Below are positions 1 through 8,812 of a stretch of DNA of 64,000 bases, piece after piece; position 1 is the stretch's first letter; each line of letters begins with the position of its first letter. The DNA comes from an uncultured Flavobacteriaceae bacterium. GTDB taxonomy: Bacteria > Bacteroidota > Bacteroidia > Flavobacteriales > Flavobacteriaceae. The notes beneath the pieces were generated by a model. The model did no database searches. It had not been told where the DNA came from and worked only from the letters and a program-made list of their open reading frames with translations. Location of the stretch: NCBI GenBank assembly GCA_947504035.1, contig CANNGA010000002.1:1-64000 (forward strand), given 5' to 3'. Position numbers and translations under genes: made by a program.

Positions 1-61
1 GTCTAACAAAAAACACACAAAGTATTGTAAACATTAGGGGTGTAAAAATATAAGTAGAAAA

Positions 62-397
62 TCAGCAAGCCCTAATTGGTAATGGAAAAGGTTTAACATA
101 ATCTGGTTTATATCTAAAATATCCGTTTGCTAGAACGGTACCTGTCTTTACTAAAAACCACCAAAAAAGCTGTGAATTTAAAATCGCTAATAAACATTTA
201 TATGATTCTGGAATATCATCATTTTTGACATAACCATATATAGTAGTTGTCGCATAAAATTGACCGTTTTTGTCATACGCATAGTTACCACCGACAGAAA
301 TCTCTGGAGCTATTAGTTTTTCTTGTTGAGAAGATATTATTGCTTGTTTTCTACCAAATTGAAACCAACTGCCGTCAATATTAAACCTTCCTATAAA
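62..397 (-). pseudogene. C-terminal remnant of an Eco57I/TaqI-like restriction-modification methylase
   Basis: An open minus-strand frame of 111 codons ends in TGA at 62-64 and has an in-frame TAA at 398-400, with no start codon between. The translation contains a W-F-Q-F-G-R motif, a short segment ending APEISVGGNYAYD, and then LLAILNSQLFWWFL followed by a GYFRYKPDYVKPFPLP tail. That order is typical of the TaqI-like C-terminal specificity domain at the end of type IIG/type I N6-adenine methylases and related enzymes. The methylase and motor parts that should lie to the right (the 5' side) are absent; the recombinase gene starts there instead. I infer a truncated remnant left when the neighbouring block arrived or rearranged. 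It could also be an unusual recombination cassette for target recognition. Confidence 0.65.
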
Positions 398-470
398 TTA
401 ATCAATATTGTATATATATGAAAGCGATAAACTATTGTAGATTGAGAAATAAAACTACAACTACAACATT

Positions 471-1076
471 ATGACATACGGATATATTAGAGTAAGTACA
501 GATCAGCAAAACACAGAGAATCAAAAATATGAAATCAAAAAATTCACAGAATCTAATATGATGATTGTTGACTGTTGGATAGAAGAAACTATATCAGGAA
601 CAAGATTAGTAGAAAATAGGGAATTAGGTTCTTTATTAGAAAAAATGCAAGAGGGAGATCGGCTAATTTGTTCGGAACTATCTCGTTTAGGGCGTAGCTT
701 ATTTATGATTATGGGAGTTTTAAATGAATGTATGAAAAGAGACATACAGGTTTGGACAATTAAGGATAACTACAGATTAGGAAATGATATTAGTTCTAAA
801 GTTTTAGCATTTGCTTTTGGATTAAGTGCAGAAATAGAAAGAAACTTAATTTCTCAAAGAACAAAAGAAGCACTCGCAAGAAAAAAAGCGGAAGGTGTAA
901 TATTAGGAAGACCTAAAGGGCGTATATCTGCCAAAACAAAATTAAGTGGTCACGAAGATCAGATACAACGCTTACTAAAAGAGAATACTTCGTATAGCGC
1001 CATTGGTAGAATGTTTAATGTCAATAGAATTACGGTAAGTAATTTTGTTAAAAGACACAATCTATCTACTTTGTAG
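471..1076 (+). CDS. Serine recombinase, resolvase/DNA-invertase family
   Basis: The 201-aa protein has the small serine recombinase architecture. The N-terminal catalytic domain (about residues 1-140) begins YGYIRVSTDQQ, with the expected nucleophile Ser9 and Arg7, and contains the conserved SELSRLGRS segment. A dimerisation helix follows (AEIERNLISQRTKEAL). A short C-terminal helix-turn-helix (about 155-200, ending in TVSNFVKRH) should read DNA. Length and domain order match Hin/Pin-type invertases and Tn3-type resolvases rather than large serine integrases. It lies between a truncated methylase and mcrBC, 82 nt before the McrB start. I see no clear pair of inverted crossover sites nearby, so whether it inverts, resolves or transposes DNA cannot be told from the sequence. 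Confidence 0.9.
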   Translation: MTYGYIRVSTDQQNTENQKYEIKKFTESNMMIVDCWIEETISGTRLVENRELGSLLEKMQEGDRLICSELSRLGRSLFMIMGVLNECMKRDIQVWTIKDNYRLGNDISSKVLAFAFGLSAEIERNLISQRTKEALARKKAEGVILGRPKGRISAKTKLSGHEDQIQRLLKENTSYSAIGRMFNVNRITVSNFVKRHNLSTL

Positions 1077-1158
1077 GAGATTAAATTAACAAGTAATCTA
1101 TACCAAAAACTACTTGTTTTTTTATTACCGAAACAACTTAAAGAGCCAGTCAAAGCCT

Positions 1159-3801
1159 ATGACTTATCACGAAGATATATTAGAAAAATTATTAGAATTT
1201 AGAAAAGAACACCCTGACTTCAATTTTATTCCAAGACAACGAAATAAAAGCGAAAGATTTGAACAAGGTTATTGGTTTCCTGGAGAGGAGAGATATGCTT
1301 TTGTAGGCTTATTAAACAATGGTAGCATTAATATGACCAGAAGTATAGGTTTTGTTTTCTGGAGAGATAATGATTATTTAGGCTGTACATTAGAGGTTAT
1401 TACTAAAGGAATAAAAGATGAAAGAATTCAACGTATTCATAACAAGACGTTAGAGATATTTGATGACTTTGAAGAAGAAAGAAAAGGCAAATACAAAAGA
1501 TTTATAGGTGACACATCGAGTGGGTATGATGATTTATTAAATAAATTCTATCGTGTTTTTCTAGAAATAAAAACATTTGTTTCTCAGGAAGATATAAATA
1601 AAGAACTTATCATTTCAGATAAAACATTTAACAAACTTATTGATCGCATTAATTCTTATCGAGAAGCTGACACTTCAAAAATGGGTTCTAAATGTATACT
1701 TGCTAACATTACCTGGAATAGTAATGACTGGAAGGCGACTAGTAAAGATAGTAGTAATCACGGCTATGTGAAAGATGGAAATGTTCCCGGAGAAAGTTGG
1801 AATTTTGATAAAGATGCAGAATGGAATGATAAAGATTATATCTACGGATATGCACAGTTTACAAACGAACCTTCAGAAACTAATCCACCAATAATTGTAT
1901 TCTACTCCGATGGTAAAATTGTTGGTTTTTATGGTAATGCCGAAATATCCAACTATGAAAAAGGAGAAATTTTTAAAAACCTCTGTGGAGAAATGGATTT
2001 AAGTTTTGTTTTAGAAAACAAAATTGATGATATAAAAAGTAAAGGTTTTTTAGAAGGCAAAGAGCGCATAGGGCAAATAGGCTTTAATTATCTAAAGAGT
2101 AAAGAGAATATTCTAGCAATATTAGACGAAGCTCTAAAACTAAATCCTATACAGACCTCTGAGATTACAAAATTAAAAAACTGGTATGTTAATAACAAAG
2201 TCAAAGAAGTAATAGAAAATAACAATACACAAATGGAAAACTCTAAAAAATTGAATCAGCTTTTTTATGGTCCGCCTGGAACAGGAAAAACATATCAAAC
2301 TATTGCAGAATCAATAAAAATAGTAGATTCAGAGTTTTACAAAGTAAATAAAGATAATCGTAAAGCCTTAACAGAACGTTATCAAGATCTTCTTATCACT
2401 GATTGGCATGATACTAAAGGTCAAATTGCATTCTGTACATTTCATCAATCTTTTACATACGAAGATTTTGTGGAAGGTATTAAACCTAAAACAACTCCAG
2501 ATAAGCAAGTATATTATGATGTTGAGCCAGGTATATTCAAAAAGATATGCGATGAAGCAAATAGTAGTAAAAGTTCAAAGAAGTTAAAGTCAGAGGGGAA
2601 GCTAAATTGGTCTGAGGATAAATTTATGAATAGAAAAGCTTTTTTTTATAAGCTTAGTTTAGGAGAAGCTAACAATCCTGAAGATAGAGAGATTTACGAA
2701 TATTGTAGAGACAATGGGTACGTGTCTATCGGGTTTGGTGGTGATTATGATTATTCTGGAATGTCTGAATCTGCTATCAAAAATAGATGTGAAGAGGCAA
2801 AAGAGTCAACTAGTGCTGGAAGTCAATTAAGCACATTTATTCACGGGCTTTCATTAGGTGATTATATTATTATTAGTAAAGGGAATAAATACATTCGTGC
2901 AATAGGTAGAATAATTGGCGAATACGAATATCATAACGATTTTCCAATTCGTTATAATCACTTTAGAAAAGTAGAATGGGTATTTGTAGATGAAAGTATT
3001 CCAGTGGAGGAATTGTATGGAACATCCTTAATGCAAAGAAGTATATATAAGATTGATCACGATAAGCTTAAAAAAGAGTTTTTTGTTTCAGATGGAATGA
3101 TATTACCTGATGAAACAAAAGAAGTAAAACCTTATGTAATTATAATAGATGAAATAAATAGAGGTAATGTAGCTTCAATTTTTGGTGAACTTATTACGCT
3201 TATAGAACCTGATAAACGTAATGGGGCTTCTGAAGAATTAAAAGTGATTTTACCTTACTCTAAAGAGAAGTTTAGTGTTCCCGATAACGTGTATCTAATT
3301 GGGACTATGAATACTGCCGATCGTTCTGTAGAAGCCTTAGACAGTGCTTTACGTCGTCGTTTTAGCTTTAAAGAAGTGATGCCAAATTATGATGTAATAA
3401 AAAAAATATTAGATACTAGAAATGATTGGGGTGAAACTCAAATCAGTCTTATTCTAGAAAAAATAAATAGGCGCATAACGAGATTAATCGATAGAGATCA
3501 CCAAATAGGACATTCATATTTCTTAGGATTAAAAAGCGTAAAGAATACCGAAATGCTATCTGCAGTTAAGGACATATTTTTTACAAATATTATTCCCTTA
3601 TTACAAGAATACTTCTTTAACGATTTTAATAAAATAGGATTAGTAATAGGCGAAGACTTCTTGAGAAAAGAGCAAAATGTATTTGCTGAATTTCAAGAAG
3701 GGGATAGTTCAGATTACGAAGATGAAGTCTTCGAAATCATAGATCCTAAAGAAATGAATGATGAAGCATTTATTAACGCTATTAAAAAGCTCATTAATTA
3801 G
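1159..3801 (+). CDS. mcrB: McrB-type AAA+ GTPase of a McrBC restriction system, with inserted EVE/PUA-like domain
   Basis: This is the motor subunit of a modification-dependent restriction system. With the start at 1159 (MTYHEDILEKL) it has 880 residues; a start at 1114 would add 15 unremarkable residues. Residues 1-350 are an unassigned N-terminal region, probably for target recognition. The Walker A GPPGTGKT lies near 371-378, Walker B IIIDEINRGN near 660, and the McrB signature GTMNTADRS near 715, followed by LRRRF with arginine-finger candidates. Between Walker A and B, at about 493-634, sits an insertion (FYKLSLGEAN... GYVSIGFGG... GDYIIISKGNKYIRAIGRI) that resembles EVE/PUA-like modified-base readers. 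Its stop codon overlaps the GTG start of mcrC by one base, so the two are co-translated. The AAA+ assignment is firm; the EVE call is by pattern. Confidence 0.92.
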   Translation: MTYHEDILEKLLEFRKEHPDFNFIPRQRNKSERFEQGYWFPGEERYAFVGLLNNGSINMTRSIGFVFWRDNDYLGCTLEVITKGIKDERIQRIHNKTLEIFDDFEEERKGKYKRFIGDTSSGYDDLLNKFYRVFLEIKTFVSQEDINKELIISDKTFNKLIDRINSYREADTSKMGSKCILANITWNSNDWKATSKDSSNHGYVKDGNVPGESWNFDKDAEWNDKDYIYGYAQFTNEPSETNPPIIVFYSDGKIVGFYGNAEISNYEKGEIFKNLCGEMDLSFVLENKIDDIKSKGFLEGKERIGQIGFNYLKSKENILAILDEALKLNPIQTSEITKLKNWYVNNKVKEVIENNNTQMENSKKLNQLFYGPPGTGKTYQTIAESIKIVDSEFYKVNKDNRKALTERYQDLLITDWHDTKGQIAFCTFHQSFTYEDFVEGIKPKTTPDKQVYYDVEPGIFKKICDEANSSKSSKKLKSEGKLNWSEDKFMNRKAFFYKLSLGEANNPEDREIYEYCRDNGYVSIGFGGDYDYSGMSESAIKNRCEEAKESTSAGSQLSTFIHGLSLGDYIIISKGNKYIRAIGRIIGEYEYHNDFPIRYNHFRKVEWVFVDESIPVEELYGTSLMQRSIYKIDHDKLKKEFFVSDGMILPDETKEVKPYVIIIDEINRGNVASIFGELITLIEPDKRNGASEELKVILPYSKEKFSVPDNVYLIGTMNTADRSVEALDSALRRRFSFKEVMPNYDVIKKILDTRNDWGETQISLILEKINRRITRLIDRDHQIGHSYFLGLKSVKNTEMLSAVKDIFFTNIIPLLQEYFFNDFNKIGLVIGEDFLRKEQNVFAEFQEGDSSDYEDEVFEIIDPKEMNDEAFINAIKKLIN

Positions 3802-5072
3802 TGAATAAACTAAATACATACCAACCTCTCCAGTTCTTTGAATATGATAGAGTAACATTTAAAGGAAAATGGACTAATTCTAAATTTAAGGAGTTACACT
3901 TCCAAGCTTTTGAACGTTATTATTTAGATAATCCTAACACACCTTTCTTTGAATTAATTCCCAATGGCGTGCGTTTTAGGCAATACGTAGGTGTAATTCA
4001 AATAGGTAAAACAACAATTGAAGTATTACCGAAAGCAGGAAAAGAAAACGATAAAAATATTTGGCAAGGTGTATTATTAGATATGCTCAAAACCTGTCAT
4101 TTGTTGACTGCGAAAAATACAGGAGCCGCGCAGTTGCGTTTAAAATCTAATTCGCTATTACACCTTTACTTTGAGCTATTTTTAAATGAAGTTGAAACAC
4201 TCATTCAGAGAGGTTTAATAAAAAAATATAGGAGAGAGAATAGTCAAGCAAAAGCACTCAAGGGACCTCTTCAATTTACTGAGCATATTGCAAAAAACTG
4301 CATTCACAAAGAACGCTTTTTCATTAATGATAGCTTATATGATAGAAATCATCTCATACATAAAATCTTAAATGAAGCGATAAAAGTAGTGACTCATTTT
4401 ACCTCAGAATCTATTGTTTTAGATAAATTGAATAAAGTCAAAACCCTATTTCCAGAAACTGATAATCTAAAAATAACTGCAAATCATTTCAAGAAAATTC
4501 CGCTTTCGAGAAAGCATATACCTTATGAAAAAGCATTACTTATTTCGAAGCTAATATTAATGAACTATCGACCAGATATCAAGTCTGGAAACAAAGACTT
4601 AATTGCATTAATGTTTGATATGAATAAGCTTTGGGAGGAATACATTCTACAGTCATTGAAGAAAGAAGGTAGCAATGACTTTATGATTAGAGGTCAAAAA
4701 CAAAAAGTTTTCTGGAACAATTCAAAAGTTATTAAACCAGACATAGTATTGGAATCAAGAAACAAAAACAAAACGTTTATAATTGATACTAAATGGAAGG
4801 TATTAAGCGATGGTAAGCCTGGTGATAACGATTTAAAACAAATGTATGCCTATAATCATAGATGGAATTGCACCCATAGTATGCTGTTGTACCCTTCAAT
4901 ATCAAATCAAACTTCTGTAAAAGGCAATTACTTTGAAAGAAAAAATGAAGACACACATTCTTGCGAGCTTGCGTTTGCTCAAGTTTTGAAAGAAGGAAAG
5001 TTGAATAAGGATATAGCTAAAGAAATCTTGCAATCGTTTATAGAGTCACCCAAAGACCTTATTATGATGTAG
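3801..5072 (+). CDS. mcrC: McrC-type nuclease subunit of the McrBC system
   Basis: This 423-aa protein is the partner of the upstream AAA+ GTPase. In the McrC family the N-terminal part contacts the McrB ring and the C-terminal PD-(D/E)xK nuclease cleaves DNA. Here the nuclease core is visible near residues 310-330: KPDIVLES, then FIIDTKWK, giving the D...D-x-K pattern with a hydrophobic strand between. The N-terminal half (FRQYVGVIQIGKTTIEVLPK) matches the beta-rich McrC N-domain. It starts with GTG directly overlapping the mcrB stop (TAGTG), which implies translational coupling. Nothing suggests truncation. Its substrate is presumably methylated or otherwise modified cytosine, but the base cannot be read from the sequence. 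Confidence 0.9.
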   Translation: MNKLNTYQPLQFFEYDRVTFKGKWTNSKFKELHFQAFERYYLDNPNTPFFELIPNGVRFRQYVGVIQIGKTTIEVLPKAGKENDKNIWQGVLLDMLKTCHLLTAKNTGAAQLRLKSNSLLHLYFELFLNEVETLIQRGLIKKYRRENSQAKALKGPLQFTEHIAKNCIHKERFFINDSLYDRNHLIHKILNEAIKVVTHFTSESIVLDKLNKVKTLFPETDNLKITANHFKKIPLSRKHIPYEKALLISKLILMNYRPDIKSGNKDLIALMFDMNKLWEEYILQSLKKEGSNDFMIRGQKQKVFWNNSKVIKPDIVLESRNKNKTFIIDTKWKVLSDGKPGDNDLKQMYAYNHRWNCTHSMLLYPSISNQTSVKGNYFERKNEDTHSCELAFAQVLKEGKLNKDIAKEILQSFIESPKDLIMM

Positions 5073-5532
5073 ATTGCTTAATAAGTACACCCCATTCCTT
5101 TACATTTCGCGAAAAACTTCATTTCAAGAAAAGCGGTTCACTAGAACATCTTGTACCCAGTCGCAGAAAAAGCGATAGCGTTCGTTAGAGAAACAAATCA
5201 CTCCAAACCTTGTTGGATACAAAGATTTAAATTTAGCTCGAGACGGATTGCATAAAACGGTCGTGTCTTTCTATTTATAAGTCCTTACTCGCTCAAAATT
5301 TTAGAGTCTGTTTCCTAAAAGGTTACAGCGATGGTAATATGGGAAGTAAGTGGATATGAAATCTTTGAGGTTTTGTACATCCTGGTTTTGAAGAACTCAA
5401 ATTGGACCACAAATTAAATCTTGTGTTACTAAATTAAAAGAAAAGGAAAACGTGAAATACCTGAATAATTTTTGGGATACCTAAATGGGATACCTTTTTA
5501 GAGCTTATAAACAAAGGAAAGTATAGTATAAT
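5073..5532. other. Gene-free stretch between mcrC and tRNA-Ser, possible decayed coding remnants
   Basis: About 460 bp without a credible gene. Short open pieces appear in different frames (for example one reading DLNLARDGLHKTVVSFYL near 5228-5280 and one reading FVHPGFEELKLDHKLNLVLL further on), each closed by stops, as expected from decayed coding sequence. A 9-bp direct repeat GGGATACCT occurs at 5474-5482 and 5487-5495. I recognise no protein family, RNA or insertion sequence here. Confidence 0.4.
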
Positions 5533-5563
5533 AAAAAAGCTCTACTAATTAAAGTAGAGCTTT
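5533..5563 (-). terminator. Rho-independent terminator of tRNA-Ser
   Basis: A perfect 9-bp stem (AGCTCTACT at 5538-5546 with its complement at 5553-5561, 6-nt loop) is followed on the minus strand by a run of six T. It lies directly downstream of the tRNA 3' end. Confidence 0.85.
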
Positions 5564-5568
5564 ATAAG

Positions 5569-5653
5569 CGGAGAAAGAGGGATTCGAACCCCCGGAGGTG
5601 TGACCCTCAACAGTTTTCAAGACTGCCGCATTCGACCACTCTGCCATTTCTCC
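5569..5653 (-). tRNA. tRNA-Ser (anticodon UGA)
   Basis: Read on the minus strand, the acceptor stem GGAGAAA pairs with TTTCTCC and is followed by a G discriminator, as usual for serine tRNAs. The anticodon stem GCAGT/ACTGT encloses the loop CTTGAAA, giving anticodon TGA at 5617-5619. A long variable arm precedes a T arm with TTCGAAT. No CCA follows the discriminator base, so the end must be added by the CCA-adding enzyme encoded at 55088-56503. tRNA-Ser genes are common attachment sites for genomic islands, and the accessory block at 1-5.1 kb lies at its 3' side. Confidence 0.95.
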
Positions 5654-5787
5654 TTGAGTGCCTCATCAAGCTATTTGCCTGAATGCGGGTGCAAATATAG
5701 AACCCTTTTTTAATTCTATCAAATAAAATCATACTTTTTTGAAAATAAATTTCAGATCACTTTCGTGAGGCTATTTTTAGGTGGATT

Positions 5788-5819
5788 TTAGTTAAAAACA
5801 ACAGCAAAGCTTATTTTTG
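5788..5819 (+). promoter_or_regulatory. Bacteroidota-type promoter of the nitroreductase gene
   Basis: A -7 box TATTTTTG (TAnnTTTG) at 5812-5819 is preceded, after 20 bp, by a weak -33 element TTAG at 5788-5791. Transcription would start about 10 nt before the ATG at 5836. Confidence 0.55.
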
Positions 5820-5835
5820 CAAAAAACAATTTGTA

Positions 5836-6468
5836 ATGTCCAATACCATAGCACAATTAGAATGGCGTTATGCCACCAAAAAGTTTGATTCTACTAAAAC
5901 ACTATCGCGTGCGAAACTAGATGTTTTAAAACAAGCTTTCAATTTAACAGCAACGTCTTATGGATTACAAACCATAAAACTAATTGTTATAGAAGACAAG
6001 ACATTAAAAGAACGTTTAGTAGCACATTCTTACCACCAAAAACAAGTGGTAGATGCATCGCATCTGTTGGTCATTTGTATACAGGACGATATTTTAACAG
6101 CTGATGTTGATAAATACTATGAAAACATCCAAGCGATTAGAGCAACACCTGAAGACATCTTAAAACCCTATAAAGACGGCTTAGTAGGAATGATGGCAAA
6201 GAAGACTGTAGAAGAACGCCAGCAGTGGTCTAAAAACCAAGCCTACATCGCATTGGGGAACCTGATGACAGTTTGTGCCTTAGAGGCCATAGATGCCTGT
6301 CCTATGGAAGGTTTTATGCCTTCTAAATATGATGAATTATTGGATTTAAAAGCGCAGGGATTGCAATCGGTGTTATTGTTACCTGTGGGGTACCGTGCAG
6401 CAGATGATGATTTTTCTACATTTAAAAAAGTAAGACAGCCTATTACAGAAGCCATTATCGAACTGTAA
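5836..6468 (+). CDS. NAD(P)H-dependent oxidoreductase, nitroreductase family
   Basis: A 210-aa protein of the FMN-dependent nitroreductase fold (NfsB/YdgI-like group). The N-terminal RYATKKFD segment and the LTATSYGLQTIKLIVI segment are where these enzymes contact the FMN phosphate and ring. The C-terminal half (QAYIALGNLMTVCALEAIDACPMEGF) carries the dimer/FMN helix and the usual PMEGF motif, followed by the VLLLPVGYR strand. Members reduce nitroaromatics, quinones or flavins with NAD(P)H in the cytoplasm; the physiological substrate here is unknown. Length is normal and the start agrees with the promoter box ending at 5819. It is a single-gene unit, convergent with the OmpA gene, with a shared terminator at 6562-6592. 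Confidence 0.9.
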   Translation: MSNTIAQLEWRYATKKFDSTKTLSRAKLDVLKQAFNLTATSYGLQTIKLIVIEDKTLKERLVAHSYHQKQVVDASHLLVICIQDDILTADVDKYYENIQAIRATPEDILKPYKDGLVGMMAKKTVEERQQWSKNQAYIALGNLMTVCALEAIDACPMEGFMPSKYDELLDLKAQGLQSVLLLPVGYRAADDDFSTFKKVRQPITEAIIEL

Positions 6469-6561
6469 TTCTTTATGTAAGGATAAAGGGGGTAAAGCCG
6501 TTTTAAGCGGGAGACGCGCGGTATGATACTCGATTTTCTATATTGTAAGAGTGATACGCCT

Positions 6562-6592
6562 AAAAAAAGCTGCTTATAGAGCAGCTTTTTTT
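6562..6592. terminator. Bidirectional terminator between nitroreductase and OmpA genes
   Basis: Stem AGCTGCT/AGCAGCT with a 5-nt loop is flanked by seven A on the left and seven T on the right, so it can end transcription from both convergent genes. Confidence 0.85.
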
Positions 6593-6644
6593 AGATCTTG
6601 TTTGATTTTCAGTTTTTGGATAGGATTAAAAACGCCGCCTAAGA

Positions 6645-8804
6645 TTATAAAATCCTTTTAATTACAAATTCAGACCTTCTGTTACCTTCATGGTCTTCTT
6701 CTGAACAGGCTTCTTCTGAAGCACAAGGAATAATAGGATTTGATTCACCATAACCAATAGCCTTCATACGTTCTCCGCCTAAACCTTCTGAGGCCAGATA
6801 GTCTTTGGTGGAACTGGCTCTTTTTTGAGAAAGATTTTTATTGTATGTTTTATTCCCTCTAATGTCTGTATGCGATTCAATGTCTATTTCCATCTTAGGG
6901 TATTTGCGCATTAAGGCCAAAACAGGCTGTAGAATACGCTTTACATCGCGACGGATATACCATAGTTTGTAATCAAAATTAATATCGCCAGTTTCAATAA
7001 CTAAACGTCCGCGTACACGCTTAATTAAAGGCTCTGAAGCAATAACACGTTCAATTTCTTTTTCGAGATCAAATTTTTCTTTTTCTTTTTGGCGACGTAC
7101 CTCTGCTTCTTTTTCTTTTTCTTCAGCTTTTTTCTTCAGCTCTAGTTCTTTTTGTTGGGCTATAAGACGCAAGCGGGCGTCTTCAGCTTTCTTTTTAATA
7201 GCAGCTAGTGATACTAAGGCCATAGACGCATCATTCTTTTTGTACCTTTCATTGCCAATAGTAAGTTGGCGTTGCGCGGGTTGATACCCTTCTGCTTCTA
7301 CCTTTACCAAAACATTAAGATTACAATCACTGTCGAGGTTAAAACCACCACTATCATCTGTCATATAATAGCCCAAATCTGAAGTAGACGTATTTACGAC
7401 CTGAGTTATGGTTAAAGTGGCATTAGGAATAAAAGCTTTGGTGTCTTTATCTGTAATCACACCAGTAATGTATTGCTTACAATCTTCAATAATTAAAGGT
7501 TTTTCTTCTTTAAACCTGTAGATATCGTCGCTGCCTTTACCTTCTTTTCGGTTAGAGGCGATATAACCGTTTTGTAGGGTCTCATCTAAAACTAATGAGA
7601 AATCATCATAGCCTGAGTTTAACGGTAAGCCTAAATTGTCTGGTTTTTGAAATGTAGCATCTTTGAAAGCGGCCCAAAAGACATCCAAACCTCCAAATCC
7701 TAAATGGCCGTTAGACGCAAAATATAAATCGCCATTTGCAGCTATAAAGGGGAATTGTTCTCTGTGTTTGGTATTAATTTTAGGACCTAGATTTACAGGT
7801 GCGCTATAGGTACTATCTGAAGCAATATCTACATAAAAGAGATCGAAACTGCCTAAACTCTCAGGCATATCCGATGCAAAGTACAAACGTTTGCCATCTG
7901 GGCTTAATGCAGGATGTTCTACAGAATAAGTAGCGCCATTAAAAGGTAAGGGTTTCACGTTTGTCCATACGCTGTCTATTAATTCTGCTTTATAGAGTTT
8001 AAGGTGGGTCACTGCTTTATCGTCCTTAACCTCCTTACGTTTGTCGAAGTTATTTCTAGTAAAGTACATGGTGGTACCCTCTTTGTTAAAAGCCACAGTA
8101 GCTTCATGAAGTTTGGTGTTCACTTGGTTAGAAATGCTTTTCGGACTTGCATTGGGCGCAAAAACACTGTCTTTAGGTAGTGTATAAATGTCTAAAAAAG
8201 GCTCATTATTCCAACCGTAATAGCCATGGAATAATGAATTTTGCTTCTGTGTTTTTCTTGAAGCTGCGAATATGAAGTGGGTAGGCGTTTCAACAGCTCC
8301 AAATTCCGATTGAGGGGTATTTATAGCTAAGTTTTCTAAGTGGTAACGTTCGCCTATAGCGGCAACATTATCTAGCCGTTTAACTGCTGCATTAAATGCT
8401 TTACGCGCTGTTGTATCTTCTGCATAGGTATAGTATTCGCGCATTACGCTATTGGCATCCTCATAATTTCCAGATGCTCTTAAGGCATGCGCATATTTAA
8501 AACTGTTCTCGTAAGTTTGTGTTTCACTACGGTTAAGGAGATAGCCGTATAATCGGGCAGAAGCTTTTAAATCTCCTGTGTTGTAATAACAGGTGGCTAA
8601 TTGTTCTACAATACGCTTTGTTCTATGTTTGCGCATCACTTTTTCATACAAAGGAATGGCTTTGGCATAAAAAGCGCGGTTGTAATAGGTGTTAGCCTTT
8701 TTTAAGTCAGCACTAAATATAGGTTTTGCTTTAGGAATGCCCTCTTGAGCAAAGATAAAGCAACTAAAGAGTAATGTTAGTAGTGGTAATAATTTTTTCA
8801 TCAA
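6645..8804 (-). CDS. OmpA-family outer-membrane-associated protein with TPR and PD40 repeats
   Basis: A 719-aa exported protein. A signal peptide (MMKKLLPLLTLLFSCFIFAQ) is followed by TPR-like helices (about 30-140), WD40-like PD40 beta-propeller repeats (about 215-425, with HPALSPDGKRLYFASD), a carboxypeptidase-regulatory-like domain (about 440-530), a highly charged coiled coil (about 535-595) and a C-terminal OmpA/MotB domain. That last domain has IESHTDIRG and LSQKRA, the peptidoglycan-binding signature. This layout is common next to PorP/SprF genes in Bacteroidota (PorE-like proteins) and probably links the secretion or adhesin complex to the cell wall. It is the last gene of the operon, 8 nt after porP/sprF. 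Confidence 0.9.
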   Translation of the reverse strand: MMKKLLPLLTLLFSCFIFAQEGIPKAKPIFSADLKKANTYYNRAFYAKAIPLYEKVMRKHRTKRIVEQLATCYYNTGDLKASARLYGYLLNRSETQTYENSFKYAHALRASGNYEDANSVMREYYTYAEDTTARKAFNAAVKRLDNVAAIGERYHLENLAINTPQSEFGAVETPTHFIFAASRKTQKQNSLFHGYYGWNNEPFLDIYTLPKDSVFAPNASPKSISNQVNTKLHEATVAFNKEGTTMYFTRNNFDKRKEVKDDKAVTHLKLYKAELIDSVWTNVKPLPFNGATYSVEHPALSPDGKRLYFASDMPESLGSFDLFYVDIASDSTYSAPVNLGPKINTKHREQFPFIAANGDLYFASNGHLGFGGLDVFWAAFKDATFQKPDNLGLPLNSGYDDFSLVLDETLQNGYIASNRKEGKGSDDIYRFKEEKPLIIEDCKQYITGVITDKDTKAFIPNATLTITQVVNTSTSDLGYYMTDDSGGFNLDSDCNLNVLVKVEAEGYQPAQRQLTIGNERYKKNDASMALVSLAAIKKKAEDARLRLIAQQKELELKKKAEEKEKEAEVRRQKEKEKFDLEKEIERVIASEPLIKRVRGRLVIETGDINFDYKLWYIRRDVKRILQPVLALMRKYPKMEIDIESHTDIRGNKTYNKNLSQKRASSTKDYLASEGLGGERMKAIGYGESNPIIPCASEEACSEEDHEGNRRSEFVIKRIL

Positions 8805-8812
8805 TTCTATGT

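Noticed and set aside
1114-1158. Longer McrB start at 1114
   Set aside because: The added residues MFFYYRNNLKSQSKP are not supported by any motif, and the sequence upstream of 1159 resembles a short leader; Met at 1159 starts the recognisable domain.
5474-5495. Direct repeat GGGATACCT as an attachment site
   Set aside because: Only 9 bp, the copies are 13 bp apart, and it is unrelated to the tRNA 3' end; the remaining evidence for an att site is missing.
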